Assembly: GCF_000968175.1 (NCBI RefSeq)
Contig: NZ_FO704551.1
Span: forward strand, 2,418,001 to 2,482,000
DNA length: 64,000 nucleotides
Reading direction: 5' to 3'
Origin: Xenorhabdus poinarii G6
GTDB taxonomy: Bacteria; Pseudomonadota; Gammaproteobacteria; Enterobacterales; Enterobacteriaceae
A program made the position numbers and the translations under genes. Positions 30,461 through 38,336 of this stretch are shown here, piece by piece (position 1 is the stretch's first letter; each line of letters opens with the position of its first letter). Below the pieces are notes generated by a model. That model did no database searches. It saw only the letters and a list, made by a program, of their open reading frames with translations, and was not told the DNA's origin.

Positions 30461-30655
30461 ATATAGCTTTTCATTTTTTATATATTTTCTGGGTGCATTT
30501 AATGATTTTTGATGGCAAGCAATATATCCATTTTCTTTTAATTTAAAATCAGCGTACCAAGATACAGTAAAACCAATCACAAAACCAAAAACACCAATAA
30601 AAGTGAGAGGGTTAAAAATTGAATCATTATTTTTGGCTGTTATTAAATTAGCAGG
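30455..30655 (-). pseudogene. C-terminal remnant of a DUF1240-like membrane protein
   Basis: Translation of the minus strand gives about 60 codons with no start codon. They contain FIGVFGFVIGFTVSWYADFK, then KENGYIACHQKS, APRKYIKNEK and a stop. A hydrophobic segment followed by K-x-GY-x-x-C and AP-x-KY-V/I-K is the signature I associate with DUF1240 proteins of Yersinia, Proteus and Xenorhabdus, which are about 130 aa. Going upstream, the frame passes into the end of the GC-rich MFS gene and meets a stop at 30680-30682. The N-terminal half is therefore missing, apparently deleted where the MFS/TetR segment joined. Confidence 0.6.
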
Positions 30656-30683
30656 CTTCTGAGGTTTCCTGATTTGCGTTCAT

Positions 30684-31895
30684 CTATTTTAACGACGGAA
30701 TCTTCTTCACCGCTACGCTGTAAAAACAGGGTAAAGCAGCCAGCGTCAAAATACCGACCATAGCCCACACCACGATCCAGTTGAAATTCACCGCCAGACG
30801 GGAAATCATCATTGGCGTCAAGAATGAGGCGACAAACACCGTAGTCCCAATCATGCCCAGCGCCGTCCCCACGCGATCCACCCCGGCTTTCACCGCCGCT
30901 TCGGTGTAAGCCACGCCATGCCATGCATGACCAAACAGCCCTGTCAAGATCAACAGAATGACACCAGCAAAAGGTTGAGTAACTACCAGACAAAGCAATA
31001 GTGACGAAATCCCACCTAGCACCGCATAACGCTTCAGCAGAGGCAGGCGATTTTTATGACGATCGGTGTAATATCCTGACCAAATGCGCAGAGCACCGCC
31101 ACCAATCTGCACGCCAATAAGAATGATGGATATCAACGCCAAATTAATCTGCAAAACATCACCCATGTAAACGCCACCGAAAGTCAGCACCGCCATTTGC
31201 GGCACGGTCAAAAAACCAGCGGAGATCACCACTTTCCAGACATCACTGTTTTTGAATGGTGAGACAGAGACGGGCTGAGATTTTCCCTCCTGCTTGAATT
31301 CCGCGTGTCTTGAGGTAACAAAGAACATCACAAACAAGCCAGTGGCGAAACCGGAGATGGCGAGAACCAGGAAAGTGATATCAAAGCCGTACGCCCAAGC
31401 CAGCCAGGGTAATAATCCTGTACCAATAGCGCCGCCAATGGGAATGGCCGTCTGGCGAATACTCATAGCGAGACCACGCTGGGAGTCATCAAACCATGAC
31501 ATCACGGTTCGACCGGAGGAGGCGTTAATACTGCCGCCACATGCCCCTGCGAGGCCCAGCGCAATACTCAGATGAATAAAGTTGATCGGCTCACCCGTTT
31601 CTGGTGTCAGATAATGCCCGATAGCGGCAAAAATGGCGGCAGCGGAGAACAACCCGAGGATCAGTACGGCCTTATCCCCCAGTTTATCGGTCAGAACGCC
31701 CCAGATAATTTCTGATAGCGCCACGCCAAGTCCCATCGCTCCCAGAACGTAACCGAGTTCAAATAACGAGAAATGATACTCCTCACGCATTAAAATTCCG
31801 GTTACCGGAATACCGGCAAATCCCATCGCAAAGGTCGCCTGAGCTAAAACACCAGCACCCAGCACAATCCAGCGATAATTTTTACTCTTTTCCAT
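30684..31895 (-). CDS. MFS transporter, partner of a TetR regulator
   Basis: The 403-aa protein has 12 hydrophobic segments and MFS loops such as WGVLTDKLGDKAVLI (motif A, loop 2-3) and SGYYTDRHKNRLPLL (the matching loop 8-9). ACGGSINASSGRTVMSWF resembles the nitrate/oxalate/organic-anion-transporter branch of the MFS more than classical drug exporters; the substrate is unknown. The gene is visibly richer in G+C than the AT-rich genes to its left. A tetR-type gene is divergent 551 bp away, with two matching palindromes between. The left end abuts the DUF1240-like remnant. Confidence 0.82.
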   Translation of the reverse strand: MEKSKNYRWIVLGAGVLAQATFAMGFAGIPVTGILMREEYHFSLFELGYVLGAMGLGVALSEIIWGVLTDKLGDKAVLILGLFSAAAIFAAIGHYLTPETGEPINFIHLSIALGLAGACGGSINASSGRTVMSWFDDSQRGLAMSIRQTAIPIGGAIGTGLLPWLAWAYGFDITFLVLAISGFATGLFVMFFVTSRHAEFKQEGKSQPVSVSPFKNSDVWKVVISAGFLTVPQMAVLTFGGVYMGDVLQINLALISIILIGVQIGGGALRIWSGYYTDRHKNRLPLLKRYAVLGGISSLLLCLVVTQPFAGVILLILTGLFGHAWHGVAYTEAAVKAGVDRVGTALGMIGTTVFVASFLTPMMISRLAVNFNWIVVWAMVGILTLAALPCFYSVAVKKIPSLK

Positions 31896-32093
31896 TTTCT
31901 CTGCCTGATTAATATAACGTGAATCTCACCTGAATTTGTCACCGGATGATGCGACACTTATGACGCTGATAATGCTTGTACAGGCTGCCGCTAAATAATC
32001 AATACGACACATCCTTCACTGCAGCTTGAAGCGTAAACCGAACCTAGCTTTAGCAAGATCAGATCGTGCATTATCAAAAAATCACCACAAAAG

Positions 32094-32107
32094 ATACTAA
32101 TTGGTAT
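32094..32107. promoter_or_regulatory. Operator-like palindrome 1 (ATAC-N6-GTAT)
   Basis: ATACTAATTGGTAT is an inverted repeat with ATAC/GTAT arms, flanked by AAAG and TTTT. It shares its arms and spacing with the palindrome at 32266. TetR-family regulators commonly bind such sites next to the divergent gene they repress. The DNA pattern is seen directly; binding is inferred. Confidence 0.5.
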
Positions 32108-32265
32108 TTTTATATGTTATTTATTCATCAATGACTTTGTCAAGATAATTTAACCACTTTCATTATTTTAAAATATAAATGTTTATATACAACAAGTTAA
32201 ATTAATTCATCTTTGTTGGCATATAGAAAAACATATGAGTCCTATCGATATTGACACCACATGAT

Positions 32266-32279
32266 ATACCTACTAGTAT
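32266..32279. promoter_or_regulatory. Operator-like palindrome 2 (ATAC-N6-GTAT)
   Basis: ATACCTACTAGTAT has the same ATAC and GTAT arms and the same six-base spacer as the site at 32094, 172 bp away, and contains the internal palindrome TACTAGTA. Two matching sites in one intergenic region support a common regulator, most simply the adjacent TetR protein. Confidence 0.5.
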
Positions 32280-32397
32280 GTTTTTGTATTTCTTAAAATG
32301 AGGATAAAAATAATGATGAACGTTGCCATGAATGGGGGTTTTCAAATCACCTGGTAGACACTATCATCCAGATTGCCTAATTGACTAAGAAGCAATG

Positions 32398-32425
32398 AAA
32401 TATGCCCGCTCCAACTGGCATATTT
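32398..32425 (+). promoter_or_regulatory. Hairpin in the tetR leader
   Basis: AAATATGCC and GGCATATTT pair perfectly around a 10-base loop; TTCTGGAG follows, so the GGAG ribosome-binding site lies directly after the stem, 22 bases before the ATG. It could be a weak terminator or a translation-modulating structure. Confidence 0.3.
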
Positions 32426-32446
32426 TCTGGAGAATGATAACCCACA

Positions 32447-33019
32447 ATGACGAATCAATTGAATTCCAGAGATAAACTGATACAGGCAATGGCAAAGCTT
32501 CTGTTAGAAAAAGGGCTTGCCAATACCAGTCCGCGAGATATTTTAAGCGAATCAGGGGTAGGTCAGGGAAGCCTTTATCATCACTTTGAAGGTAAAGAGG
32601 ATCTGGCGCTTCATGCTATTCGTTTCAACTGCGATCAACTGATCCATGCCACTCAAATCCTGCTCGAAAAAGAGGGCTCGGCCTTTGATCGGCTCTCTGC
32701 GTTGCTACAGAAAGCACGCGATATCAATCGCGGATGTCTTGTCGGACAGATGGCGCGCGATAGGCGGATTATGGCAGACCCGAAGCTAGCACCCGAAGTG
32801 ACACGCGGTTTTGAATGGATGAAAAGTGCAATTGAAAAGCTGCTTAAAACGGGTACGGCTGAAGGAAGCCTCTCTTCCCGGCTGGCACCGCTGGAAGGCA
32901 CCATCATGATTATGTCCGTTTTACAGGGGGCTTATATTACCGCCAGCGGTTTGCAGGATGAAACTTATTTTCATCTGAGTATCAGCGCCCTGCTAAAGCA
33001 ACTTATGCCGGACAAATAG
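32447..33019 (+). CDS. TetR-family transcriptional regulator
   Basis: The 190-aa protein has the TetR N-terminal helix-turn-helix (about 8-55; RDKLIQAMAKLLLEKGLANT, SGVGQGSLYHHFEGKEDLALHA). The C-terminal half, with INRGCLVGQMARD near residue 95 and AYITASGL near 168, resembles the LmrA/YxaF subgroup, whose members respond to small organic ligands. It is divergent from the MFS gene and shares its GC-richer composition, suggesting that both arrived together. It probably represses that MFS gene and itself through the ATAC-N6-GTAT sites. Confidence 0.85.
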   Translation: MTNQLNSRDKLIQAMAKLLLEKGLANTSPRDILSESGVGQGSLYHHFEGKEDLALHAIRFNCDQLIHATQILLEKEGSAFDRLSALLQKARDINRGCLVGQMARDRRIMADPKLAPEVTRGFEWMKSAIEKLLKTGTAEGSLSSRLAPLEGTIMIMSVLQGAYITASGLQDETYFHLSISALLKQLMPDK

Positions 33020-33058
33020 TCTGAAGGGTGATCGCAACAGTACGGAATATCGGGTGTC

Positions 33059-33088
33059 AAAAAAGGGTGATCGTATTGAGATCACCCT
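33059..33088 (-). terminator. Intrinsic terminator after the lipoprotein gene
   Basis: AGGGTGATC and GATCACCCT form a 9-bp stem with a 7-base loop. On the minus strand TTTTTT completes and follows the stem. Confidence 0.75.
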
Positions 33089-33133
33089 CCTGATATCATC
33101 AGCATGACACTCACAGTGTGTCAGGAAGCAAAA

Positions 33134-33655
33134 TTACTCTTTCTCTTTTTTATTCCCATCACTTTTCAGACGATTAATGAGATCATCCGTTTTTTTATCC
33201 GCTGCAGATTTTATCTCTTCCGTTTTCGACTTCACGGCATCTGAAAGATGCTCGATTTTGTCATTCGCCTGGTGCTGTATCTCATCCGCTTTTGCTTTCA
33301 TCGTATCCACGACATCATCCGCTGTTTTGGTTGCCTTATCCTGTATATCAGCAGCCTTTGACTTCATTTGCTCAGTCACGTCATGGGCAGAATGAGTGAT
33401 TTGATTTTTCACGTCCCCGGATTTGTCAATCGCACTATGACTTTCAGGCACCCCGTTTTCCTTTATCTCCGGTGATGTTTCTTTTGCACGATCAGTGAGA
33501 TCTGTAGCTGCTTTTTCAACATCATTTTTCATTTGCACTGCATTTTTTTCTGTTTTCTGTCCTGTATCTGCCGCTTTTTCTGACGCCTCATCACAACCGG
33601 CAATCAGAGCCACGATACCCGCCAAGAGCAGAGAACCAATAATCTTTTTCTTCAT
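33134..33655 (-). CDS. Coiled-coil lipoprotein of unknown function
   Basis: The 173-aa protein begins with a lipoprotein signal, MKKKIIGSLLLAGIVALIAG, and the lipobox cysteine is C21 (LIAGC). The mature part is almost entirely Lys, Glu, Asp, Ala and Thr with repeated motifs of the type M-K-x-K-A-D-x-I-Q and V-K-S-K-T-E-E-I-K about 11-22 residues apart. This amphipathic pattern resembles apolipoprotein/LEA-like or YtxH-type helices. Asp follows Cys21, an inner-membrane retention signal in E. coli Lol sorting. The next gene is tetR, convergent; a stress role is conceivable but unproven. No known family is assigned. Confidence 0.7.
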   Translation of the reverse strand: MKKKIIGSLLLAGIVALIAGCDEASEKAADTGQKTEKNAVQMKNDVEKAATDLTDRAKETSPEIKENGVPESHSAIDKSGDVKNQITHSAHDVTEQMKSKAADIQDKATKTADDVVDTMKAKADEIQHQANDKIEHLSDAVKSKTEEIKSAADKKTDDLINRLKSDGNKKEKE

Positions 33656-33957
33656 TGACTAACCCCTTGTACTTACAGAAATTAAATGACACTGACAGTA
33701 ATACCCCGCCGATGAGTGTTCTGACCATTCAGTACCATCACATCCCATCGGCTTTTATCACTATGCCAACACGATTGACTCTTGAGAAGGAATTATAAAA
33801 TATACTTTTATTTCAATGTGTTACTATCTAATCATCCAAGAAAACAAAAAAAATCTCAAAAAAATAAAACAATTCTCATTTTCACTTACCCATTTTAATT
33901 CCTTAGGTGACTTATTACATTGAATAATATTTTATTTAATCGCATTCCAGGGAATTT
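33656..33957. other. Divergent region lipoprotein / TonB receptor
   Basis: About 300 bp, GC-balanced near the lipoprotein gene and very AT-rich near the receptor. It holds a Fur-like box (33866-33884). A TATAAT on the minus strand near 33795-33800 could serve the lipoprotein gene. No ORF is supported. Confidence 0.45.
33866..33884. promoter_or_regulatory. Fur-like box upstream of the TonB receptor
   Basis: AAAACAATTCTCATTTTCA shares with the Fur consensus the ATT-x-TCATT-x-TC half of GATAATGATAATCATTATC. It lies about 75 bp upstream of the receptor ATG. Iron repression of heme receptors by Fur is well established; this site is a moderate match. Confidence 0.5.
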
Positions 33958-36267
33958 ATGGCAAATAATAGTCAAAAATTAGAAAAACACCCAATCGCCA
34001 CCATGATCCAGAAAGTTTTAAGTCACGCGCTCTCAGGAACATTCGTACTAGGGGCTGCATTCTCCAGCCCTGTTTACGCTATCGAAAGTTCAACCACAGA
34101 AAAAACAGAGAAGAAAGGTGAAGTGATGAAACTGCCTGCGCTCTCTGTAGTTGAAACTTTACATAATAGTGCCAGTGCAGGAAGTTCAGTACTCAAAAAA
34201 GAAGATATTGACCGGACGCAGGCCGATAACGTGGCTCAATTACTCGGGCAACTTCCTGGCGTTTCCATGTCAGGTTCTCCGCGTCCCGGTGGGCAATCGC
34301 TGAATATTTGGGGAATGGGAGATCCAGAAGACGTGAAAATCACCCTGGATGATGCACCAAAAGGCTTTGAAAAATATCGTCAAGGCTCTATTTTTATTGA
34401 ACCTGAATTAATTAAGCGTGTAGAGGTTGATAAAGGCCCACACAATTTACTCAATGGTAATGGGGGATTTGGCGGCTCTGTCAAAGTTGTGACAAAAGAT
34501 GCGGGAGATTTATTGCGTCCTGATGAAGATTGGGGCGGTTTTATCAAACAAAGCTATCACACCAATGACAGGCAGTGGATTAACAGTGGTGCAATATATG
34601 GTAGAAATCCTGACGGTTTTGCTGATGGATTACTCTATGTCAGCAAACGCGACGGGCACAATATTACACTCCCTGATGGCACCCATTTTGAGTACTCTCA
34701 AAACAAGCAAACATCCTATTTATTAAAAACCAATATCTATCCCAATGATACACATACGATCAGTTTGTCTGCTATGCGCTCTGAATCCGCTGGCTGGCAA
34801 CCGTGGGCGGCTAAGCGGGGTGAGTTAGCTGCCCCTACCACCTATGCAGTAGAAAAATATGGCAGAGATGGTGCCTGGAAAAGAAAACTGGTCTTCCGTG
34901 ATCTGGTCGATCAGAACTACACTGCCAAATGGAATATCGCACCAGAAGAGACGCCATTGTTGAACCTGACAATGACTTATGCGTATTCCAACACGAAGCA
35001 AAATGATCGCCGTCCAGAAAATTCCTCCCCCTCTTTCAGTGGATTAATGGGGAATAAAAGTTGGGTTGATTACACGGATATTCTGGCTGATATCCAAAAT
35101 AAAAGCCTATTTTCAACTGGTATTATTGAACATGAATTACTGGTGGGAAGCCGTTGGCATAAAAATAAACGCAATGTATTGATGTACGATAAAAGCAAAA
35201 TAAAGAATAGCAACTACAACTATGGTTATTATCAACCAGGCTATATGCCTGCTGGCGATCAACTCACTTACAGCTTATACGTTCAAGACGCATTGAAAAT
35301 AGGCAGTGTCACCGTAACACCTGGTGTACGCTATGATCATGTCAAAAATATGGGCAGAGAAAATAACGCTTCCGCATATAACGATAAGTCACCAGAAGTC
35401 AACCATGACTATAGCAGTGTCACTTATACCGGCTGGTCACCCCATTTAGGTGTGATGTGGCAAACCAATAAAAACCTGTCATTGTTTGCAGATATCAGCC
35501 GTACATGGCGCGCGCCAATCGTTGATGAGCAATATGAAGTCCAATCGAAAGCCAGCTCTCTTAGCAGCTCTAGCCGTCATCTTGATGTTGAACGAATGAC
35601 AGGAATTCGTCTTGGCGCTATTCTCAATTTCGATAATTTGATGCTTGAAGATGACAGCCTGCAAATCCGCACAACGTTGTTCCGCAACCGTGGTAAAGAC
35701 GAAATCTTCAAAAGACGTGGTATTTACTGTAAAGCCATGCTGGATAGAGGAACATCTCGGTCATGCGACAGCTCGTTAGGAAATTACCGCAATTTGCCGG
35801 GCTATACCATTGAAGGCTTAGAAATAGAAACTTTCTATGACAGTTCGACGCTGTTTGGGAAACTTTCGTTCTCTACGATACGCGGTCAACGTGATGCTTC
35901 TCCACGCGATCCGTGGATAGGACACAAAACCTGGCTTGCAGAAATACCACCAACTACTGCACATGCAATGCTCGGTTTCAAAATTCCACAATGGCAAATG
36001 GCGATGGGCTGGAAAGGCGACTTTATCCGTAAGCAAGATCGCTCGCCGATAGATGGCGATCCAGAAAGCGCGAGTTGGTCACTACCCAAAAGTAGTGGTT
36101 ATGCCTTGCATGGTCTGTTTGCAAGCTGGCGCCCTTCTTATCTGAAAGGATTTGAAGCCCGGATCACCGTTGATAACCTGTTCAACCGTGATTACTCCCC
36201 CTACTTAGGCGAGTCGGTTGCAGGCATTGGCCGCAATTATAAATTGAGTATTTCACAACAATTCTAA
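33958..36267 (+). CDS. TonB-dependent heme/hemoglobin-type outer-membrane receptor
   Basis: The 769-aa precursor has a signal peptide ending near SSPVYA (residue 41), a TonB-box-like LPALSVVET (about 59-67), a plug domain (about 75-190; QLLGQLPGVSMSG, IKRVEVDKGPHNLLNGNG) and a 22-strand-type barrel ending NLFNRDYSPYLGES...GRNYKLSISQQF. The C-terminus and the WRAPIVDE motif (compare the FRAP motif) fit the hemoglobin/transferrin/lactoferrin receptor family; HasR or HemR would be relatives. No N-terminal signalling (STN) domain precedes the plug. A Fur-like box lies upstream and an ECF sigma gene downstream. No hemophore or heme ABC genes are adjacent. Confidence 0.85.
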   Translation: MANNSQKLEKHPIATMIQKVLSHALSGTFVLGAAFSSPVYAIESSTTEKTEKKGEVMKLPALSVVETLHNSASAGSSVLKKEDIDRTQADNVAQLLGQLPGVSMSGSPRPGGQSLNIWGMGDPEDVKITLDDAPKGFEKYRQGSIFIEPELIKRVEVDKGPHNLLNGNGGFGGSVKVVTKDAGDLLRPDEDWGGFIKQSYHTNDRQWINSGAIYGRNPDGFADGLLYVSKRDGHNITLPDGTHFEYSQNKQTSYLLKTNIYPNDTHTISLSAMRSESAGWQPWAAKRGELAAPTTYAVEKYGRDGAWKRKLVFRDLVDQNYTAKWNIAPEETPLLNLTMTYAYSNTKQNDRRPENSSPSFSGLMGNKSWVDYTDILADIQNKSLFSTGIIEHELLVGSRWHKNKRNVLMYDKSKIKNSNYNYGYYQPGYMPAGDQLTYSLYVQDALKIGSVTVTPGVRYDHVKNMGRENNASAYNDKSPEVNHDYSSVTYTGWSPHLGVMWQTNKNLSLFADISRTWRAPIVDEQYEVQSKASSLSSSSRHLDVERMTGIRLGAILNFDNLMLEDDSLQIRTTLFRNRGKDEIFKRRGIYCKAMLDRGTSRSCDSSLGNYRNLPGYTIEGLEIETFYDSSTLFGKLSFSTIRGQRDASPRDPWIGHKTWLAEIPPTTAHAMLGFKIPQWQMAMGWKGDFIRKQDRSPIDGDPESASWSLPKSSGYALHGLFASWRPSYLKGFEARITVDNLFNRDYSPYLGESVAGIGRNYKLSISQQF

Positions 36268-36279
36268 CCCACTCTCGCG

Positions 36280-36308
36280 CTAACCCTCTTAATTTTTAAG
36301 GGGGTTAG
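36280..36308. terminator. Strong hairpin after the TonB receptor
   Basis: CTAACCCTCTTAA pairs with TTAAGGGGGTTAG (13 bp with one T-G pair) around TTT, directly after the receptor stop. No T-run follows on the plus strand, so it may protect mRNA or work with Rho rather than act as a simple terminator. Confidence 0.5.
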
Positions 36309-36323
36309 ACGCCGAATTCTGCA

Positions 36324-36364
36324 TTGACTTCTTTCATATAAATACAAATAATAATTATTATCAT
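36324..36364 (+). promoter_or_regulatory. Promoter with overlapping Fur-like box for the ECF sigma gene
   Basis: TTGACT (36324-36329) and AATAAT (36347-36352) are 17 bases apart. From 36347 the sequence runs AATAAT AATTAT TATCAT, three Fur-type hexamers in a row covering the -10. The sigma gene is therefore probably iron-repressed from its own promoter, 31 bp before the ATG. Confidence 0.6.
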
Positions 36365-36394
36365 ATTTATCGTATCCCATCAGGCAATATCATC

Positions 36395-36907
36395 ATGGTG
36401 GTGCAAAAAAGCACATTTGGGCGCAATCAAATTACTCAGAAACTCTATTCTGATTACCATCACTGGCTATGTAACTGGATCAAACACAACAGCGCTTGTC
36501 CAGGCCATGCCGAAGATCTCACCCAAGAGATTTTCATCAAACTAATACAATCTTCGGATCTCGAGAATATTCGTCAGCCAAGAGCTTTTTTGATGAAGAT
36601 AGCCCGCAGAACCCTCTCCAATTACTGGCGGAGAAAAAAACTAGAAGACCGTTATCTGGAACAGATGTGTGAAACACCTAACACTTCACCTTATTCTGCC
36701 GAGAATCAGCTTGTACTGTTAGGACAATTAGAAAAGATAGATCAGGCACTGGATGAGCTTCCGGCAAAAGTTCGGCAAGCATTTCTGCTCACCCAATTAC
36801 AAGGGCTGCGTTACAAAGAAATTGCAGAAGATTTAGACATCTCAATAAGCTCAGTGAAAAATTATTTACATCAGGCTCATAGAAAATGCCAACCCTTCAA
36901 TATGTGA
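36395..36907 (+). CDS. ECF sigma factor, FecI/HasI-like
   Basis: The 170-aa protein has a sigma-70 region 2 (about 10-75; LYSDYHHWLCNWIKHN, AEDLTQEIFIKLIQ, RAFLMKIARRTLSNYWRR) and a region 4 (about 112-165; LDELPAKVRQAFLLTQLQGL, KEIAEDLDISISSVKNYLHQA). It belongs to the iron-responsive FecI group of extracytoplasmic-function sigma factors. FecI-type factors normally need a FecR anti-sigma partner and a receptor with an STN domain; neither is present here, since the next gene is nqrM on the other strand. It presumably drives iron/heme uptake genes, possibly the adjacent receptor. Confidence 0.85.
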   Translation: MVVQKSTFGRNQITQKLYSDYHHWLCNWIKHNSACPGHAEDLTQEIFIKLIQSSDLENIRQPRAFLMKIARRTLSNYWRRKKLEDRYLEQMCETPNTSPYSAENQLVLLGQLEKIDQALDELPAKVRQAFLLTQLQGLRYKEIAEDLDISISSVKNYLHQAHRKCQPFNM

Positions 36908-36930
36908 TAATTTTTTCTGCCTCGACAATA

Positions 36931-36965
36931 AAAACCCGCTGTTTATCTGGCAGCGGGTGATTTTA
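36931..36965. terminator. Bidirectional terminator between ECF sigma gene and nqrM
   Basis: ACCCGCTG and CAGCGGGT form an 8-bp stem. TTTTTATTG follows on the minus strand (end of the nqr operon) and GATTTT on the plus strand (end of the sigma gene). The two genes converge here. Confidence 0.82.
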
Positions 36966-36997
36966 CGCATGGTAACCCGATTGAATTTCAAACCATC

Positions 36998-37222
36998 TTA
37001 AAGAATCCGGTTCTTCTCTAACTGTGCTTGACGGGCTGCTTCTCTTGCAATGCGCTTCTTACGCGCATCGCAGGGTTCAGGACAATCACAAACTTTTTCT
37101 ACACCTATGCTTCCCAAACCACCACAGCTTCCCTGAATGCTCTTGCGCTTAAAGATATAGCCCAGTGCCATACCCGCGAAGGCCAATAGGAAAAAGATAA
37201 AAGCAGCAATAAAGACTTCCAT
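36998..37222 (-). CDS. nqrM: NqrM, Na+-NQR maturation protein
   Basis: NqrM (DUF539) is needed to assemble the iron centre held between NqrD and NqrE. The 74-aa protein has one N-terminal membrane helix (MEVFIAAFIFFLLAFAGMAL) and the conserved cysteine pattern SCGGLGSIGVEKVCDCPEPC. The frame is open upstream, but the ATG at 37222 has a strong GAGAGGAAAGG ribosome-binding site and gives the family start. It lies 13 bp after apbE at the end of the nqr operon. Confidence 0.93.
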   Translation of the reverse strand: MEVFIAAFIFFLLAFAGMALGYIFKRKSIQGSCGGLGSIGVEKVCDCPEPCDARKKRIAREAARQAQLEKNRIL

Positions 37223-37235
37223 AACCTTTCCTCTC

Positions 37236-38264
37236 TTATTTCTTCTGCAAGTAAGCTTTAAAGGCAGGACTATAGCGTTCTTCAAAACCGTCTTTGGTTT
37301 TGACAATCATAAAGACCGGAATATTCAGCTTTTCAGCCACTTCCATTCCTTTCTCCGGTCCCAATACATCCAGACCGGTAGAAAAGCCATCTGCACTCAT
37401 ACAAGACGGCGCTATGACGGTAATTGAAACCAAATTATGTGTGATTGGTCGGCTGGTTTTAGGGTTAATGGTATGAGAATAACGCACGCCATTTTGTTCA
37501 AAATAGTTTCGGTAATCCCCCGATGTCGCAACAGACATATTACCTGGCACGATGATTTCCTGAGCACTCTGCTCCATACCACTATCTGATGGTTTTTCTA
37601 TGGCGATCCGCCATGGGTTACCTTTGCCATTGTTACCCGATGTACGTACCTCACCACCAATATCAACCATGTAATTTTTAATGTGCTGAGATCTTAGATA
37701 GTCAGCGACAACATCAACGCCATAACCTTTAGCAATGGAAGAGAGATCGACATACAGTTCGGGAATGGCTTTAATGAGATGATTACCTGCCACCGACAAG
37801 TGATTGATGCCTGTCCAAGCACGACGAGTGGCTAATTCTTCATCCGTTGGGGCTTTGGTAATGCGGCCTTCAGGCCCAAATCCCCACAAATTCACCAATG
37901 GGCCAACGGTGACATCTAATGCCCCTTCTGTCAGTTGATTGATTCGAATCGCTTCTTTGACAACTTTCGCGGTGGCGGCAGATACCGGGAACGGTTTATT
38001 CACTTCACGGCTTTGATTAAAACGACTTAATTCAGAATTGGGCCGATAAGTGGACATCTGATCATTGACTTCTTCCAGCAGACGATCAATCTCTTTTTGC
38101 AGGTTTTCAGGGGGTGGTGCGGACGAATCCGTGACATATTTTACGGAATAATACGTCCCCATCGTCTGCCCATTCAGGTTTTGCTGTTCAGGGCCACCAC
38201 ATGCCGACAGCAACATAACCGCTAACAGCAATGTTCCCCAGTTGATAATTTTTTTACTCAGCAT
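37236..38264 (-). CDS. apbE: FAD:protein FMN transferase ApbE
   Basis: ApbE covalently attaches FMN from FAD to threonines of NqrB and NqrC. The 342-aa lipoprotein has a signal peptide with the lipobox LSAC (C22), then GQTMGTYYSVKYV, WGFGPEGR, DLSSIAKGYGVDVV, NYMVDIGGEVRTSG and RYSHTINPKTSRPITHNL, all typical of the family. It acts in the periplasm, facing the NqrB/NqrC flavin sites. It follows nqrF after a strong hairpin at 38287-38309 and precedes nqrM. Confidence 0.95.
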   Translation of the reverse strand: MLSKKIINWGTLLLAVMLLSACGGPEQQNLNGQTMGTYYSVKYVTDSSAPPPENLQKEIDRLLEEVNDQMSTYRPNSELSRFNQSREVNKPFPVSAATAKVVKEAIRINQLTEGALDVTVGPLVNLWGFGPEGRITKAPTDEELATRRAWTGINHLSVAGNHLIKAIPELYVDLSSIAKGYGVDVVADYLRSQHIKNYMVDIGGEVRTSGNNGKGNPWRIAIEKPSDSGMEQSAQEIIVPGNMSVATSGDYRNYFEQNGVRYSHTINPKTSRPITHNLVSITVIAPSCMSADGFSTGLDVLGPEKGMEVAEKLNIPVFMIVKTKDGFEERYSPAFKAYLQKK

Positions 38265-38286
38265 AACTTACTCTTTCTGAATCGTC

Positions 38287-38309
38287 AGCGCCCACAAAAT
38301 GTGGGCGCT
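38287..38309 (-). terminator. Intercistronic hairpin between nqrF and apbE
   Basis: AGCGCCCACA and TGTGGGCGCT form a perfect 10-bp stem with a 3-base loop. No T-run follows on the minus strand (TGACGATT), so it looks like a partial terminator or RNA-stability element lowering apbE-nqrM expression relative to nqrA-F. Confidence 0.5.
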
Positions 38310-38336
38310 TATCGTTAAATCAATGTGTTACCATCA

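Larger units (their letters stand above)
31896..32446. other. Divergent control region MFS / TetR
   Basis: The 551 bp contain two ATAC-N6-GTAT palindromes (32094-32107 and 32266-32279) and an AT-rich hairpin next to tetR (32398-32425). The part next to the MFS gene (about 31900-32090) is more GC-balanced and holds no ORF longer than about 12 codons that I could see. Confidence 0.45.

Noticed and set aside
30643..30993. 116-aa minus-strand ORF overlapping the end of the MFS gene
   Set aside because: It is an alternative frame of a well-supported MFS gene and runs into the remnant DNA; its composition is not protein-like.
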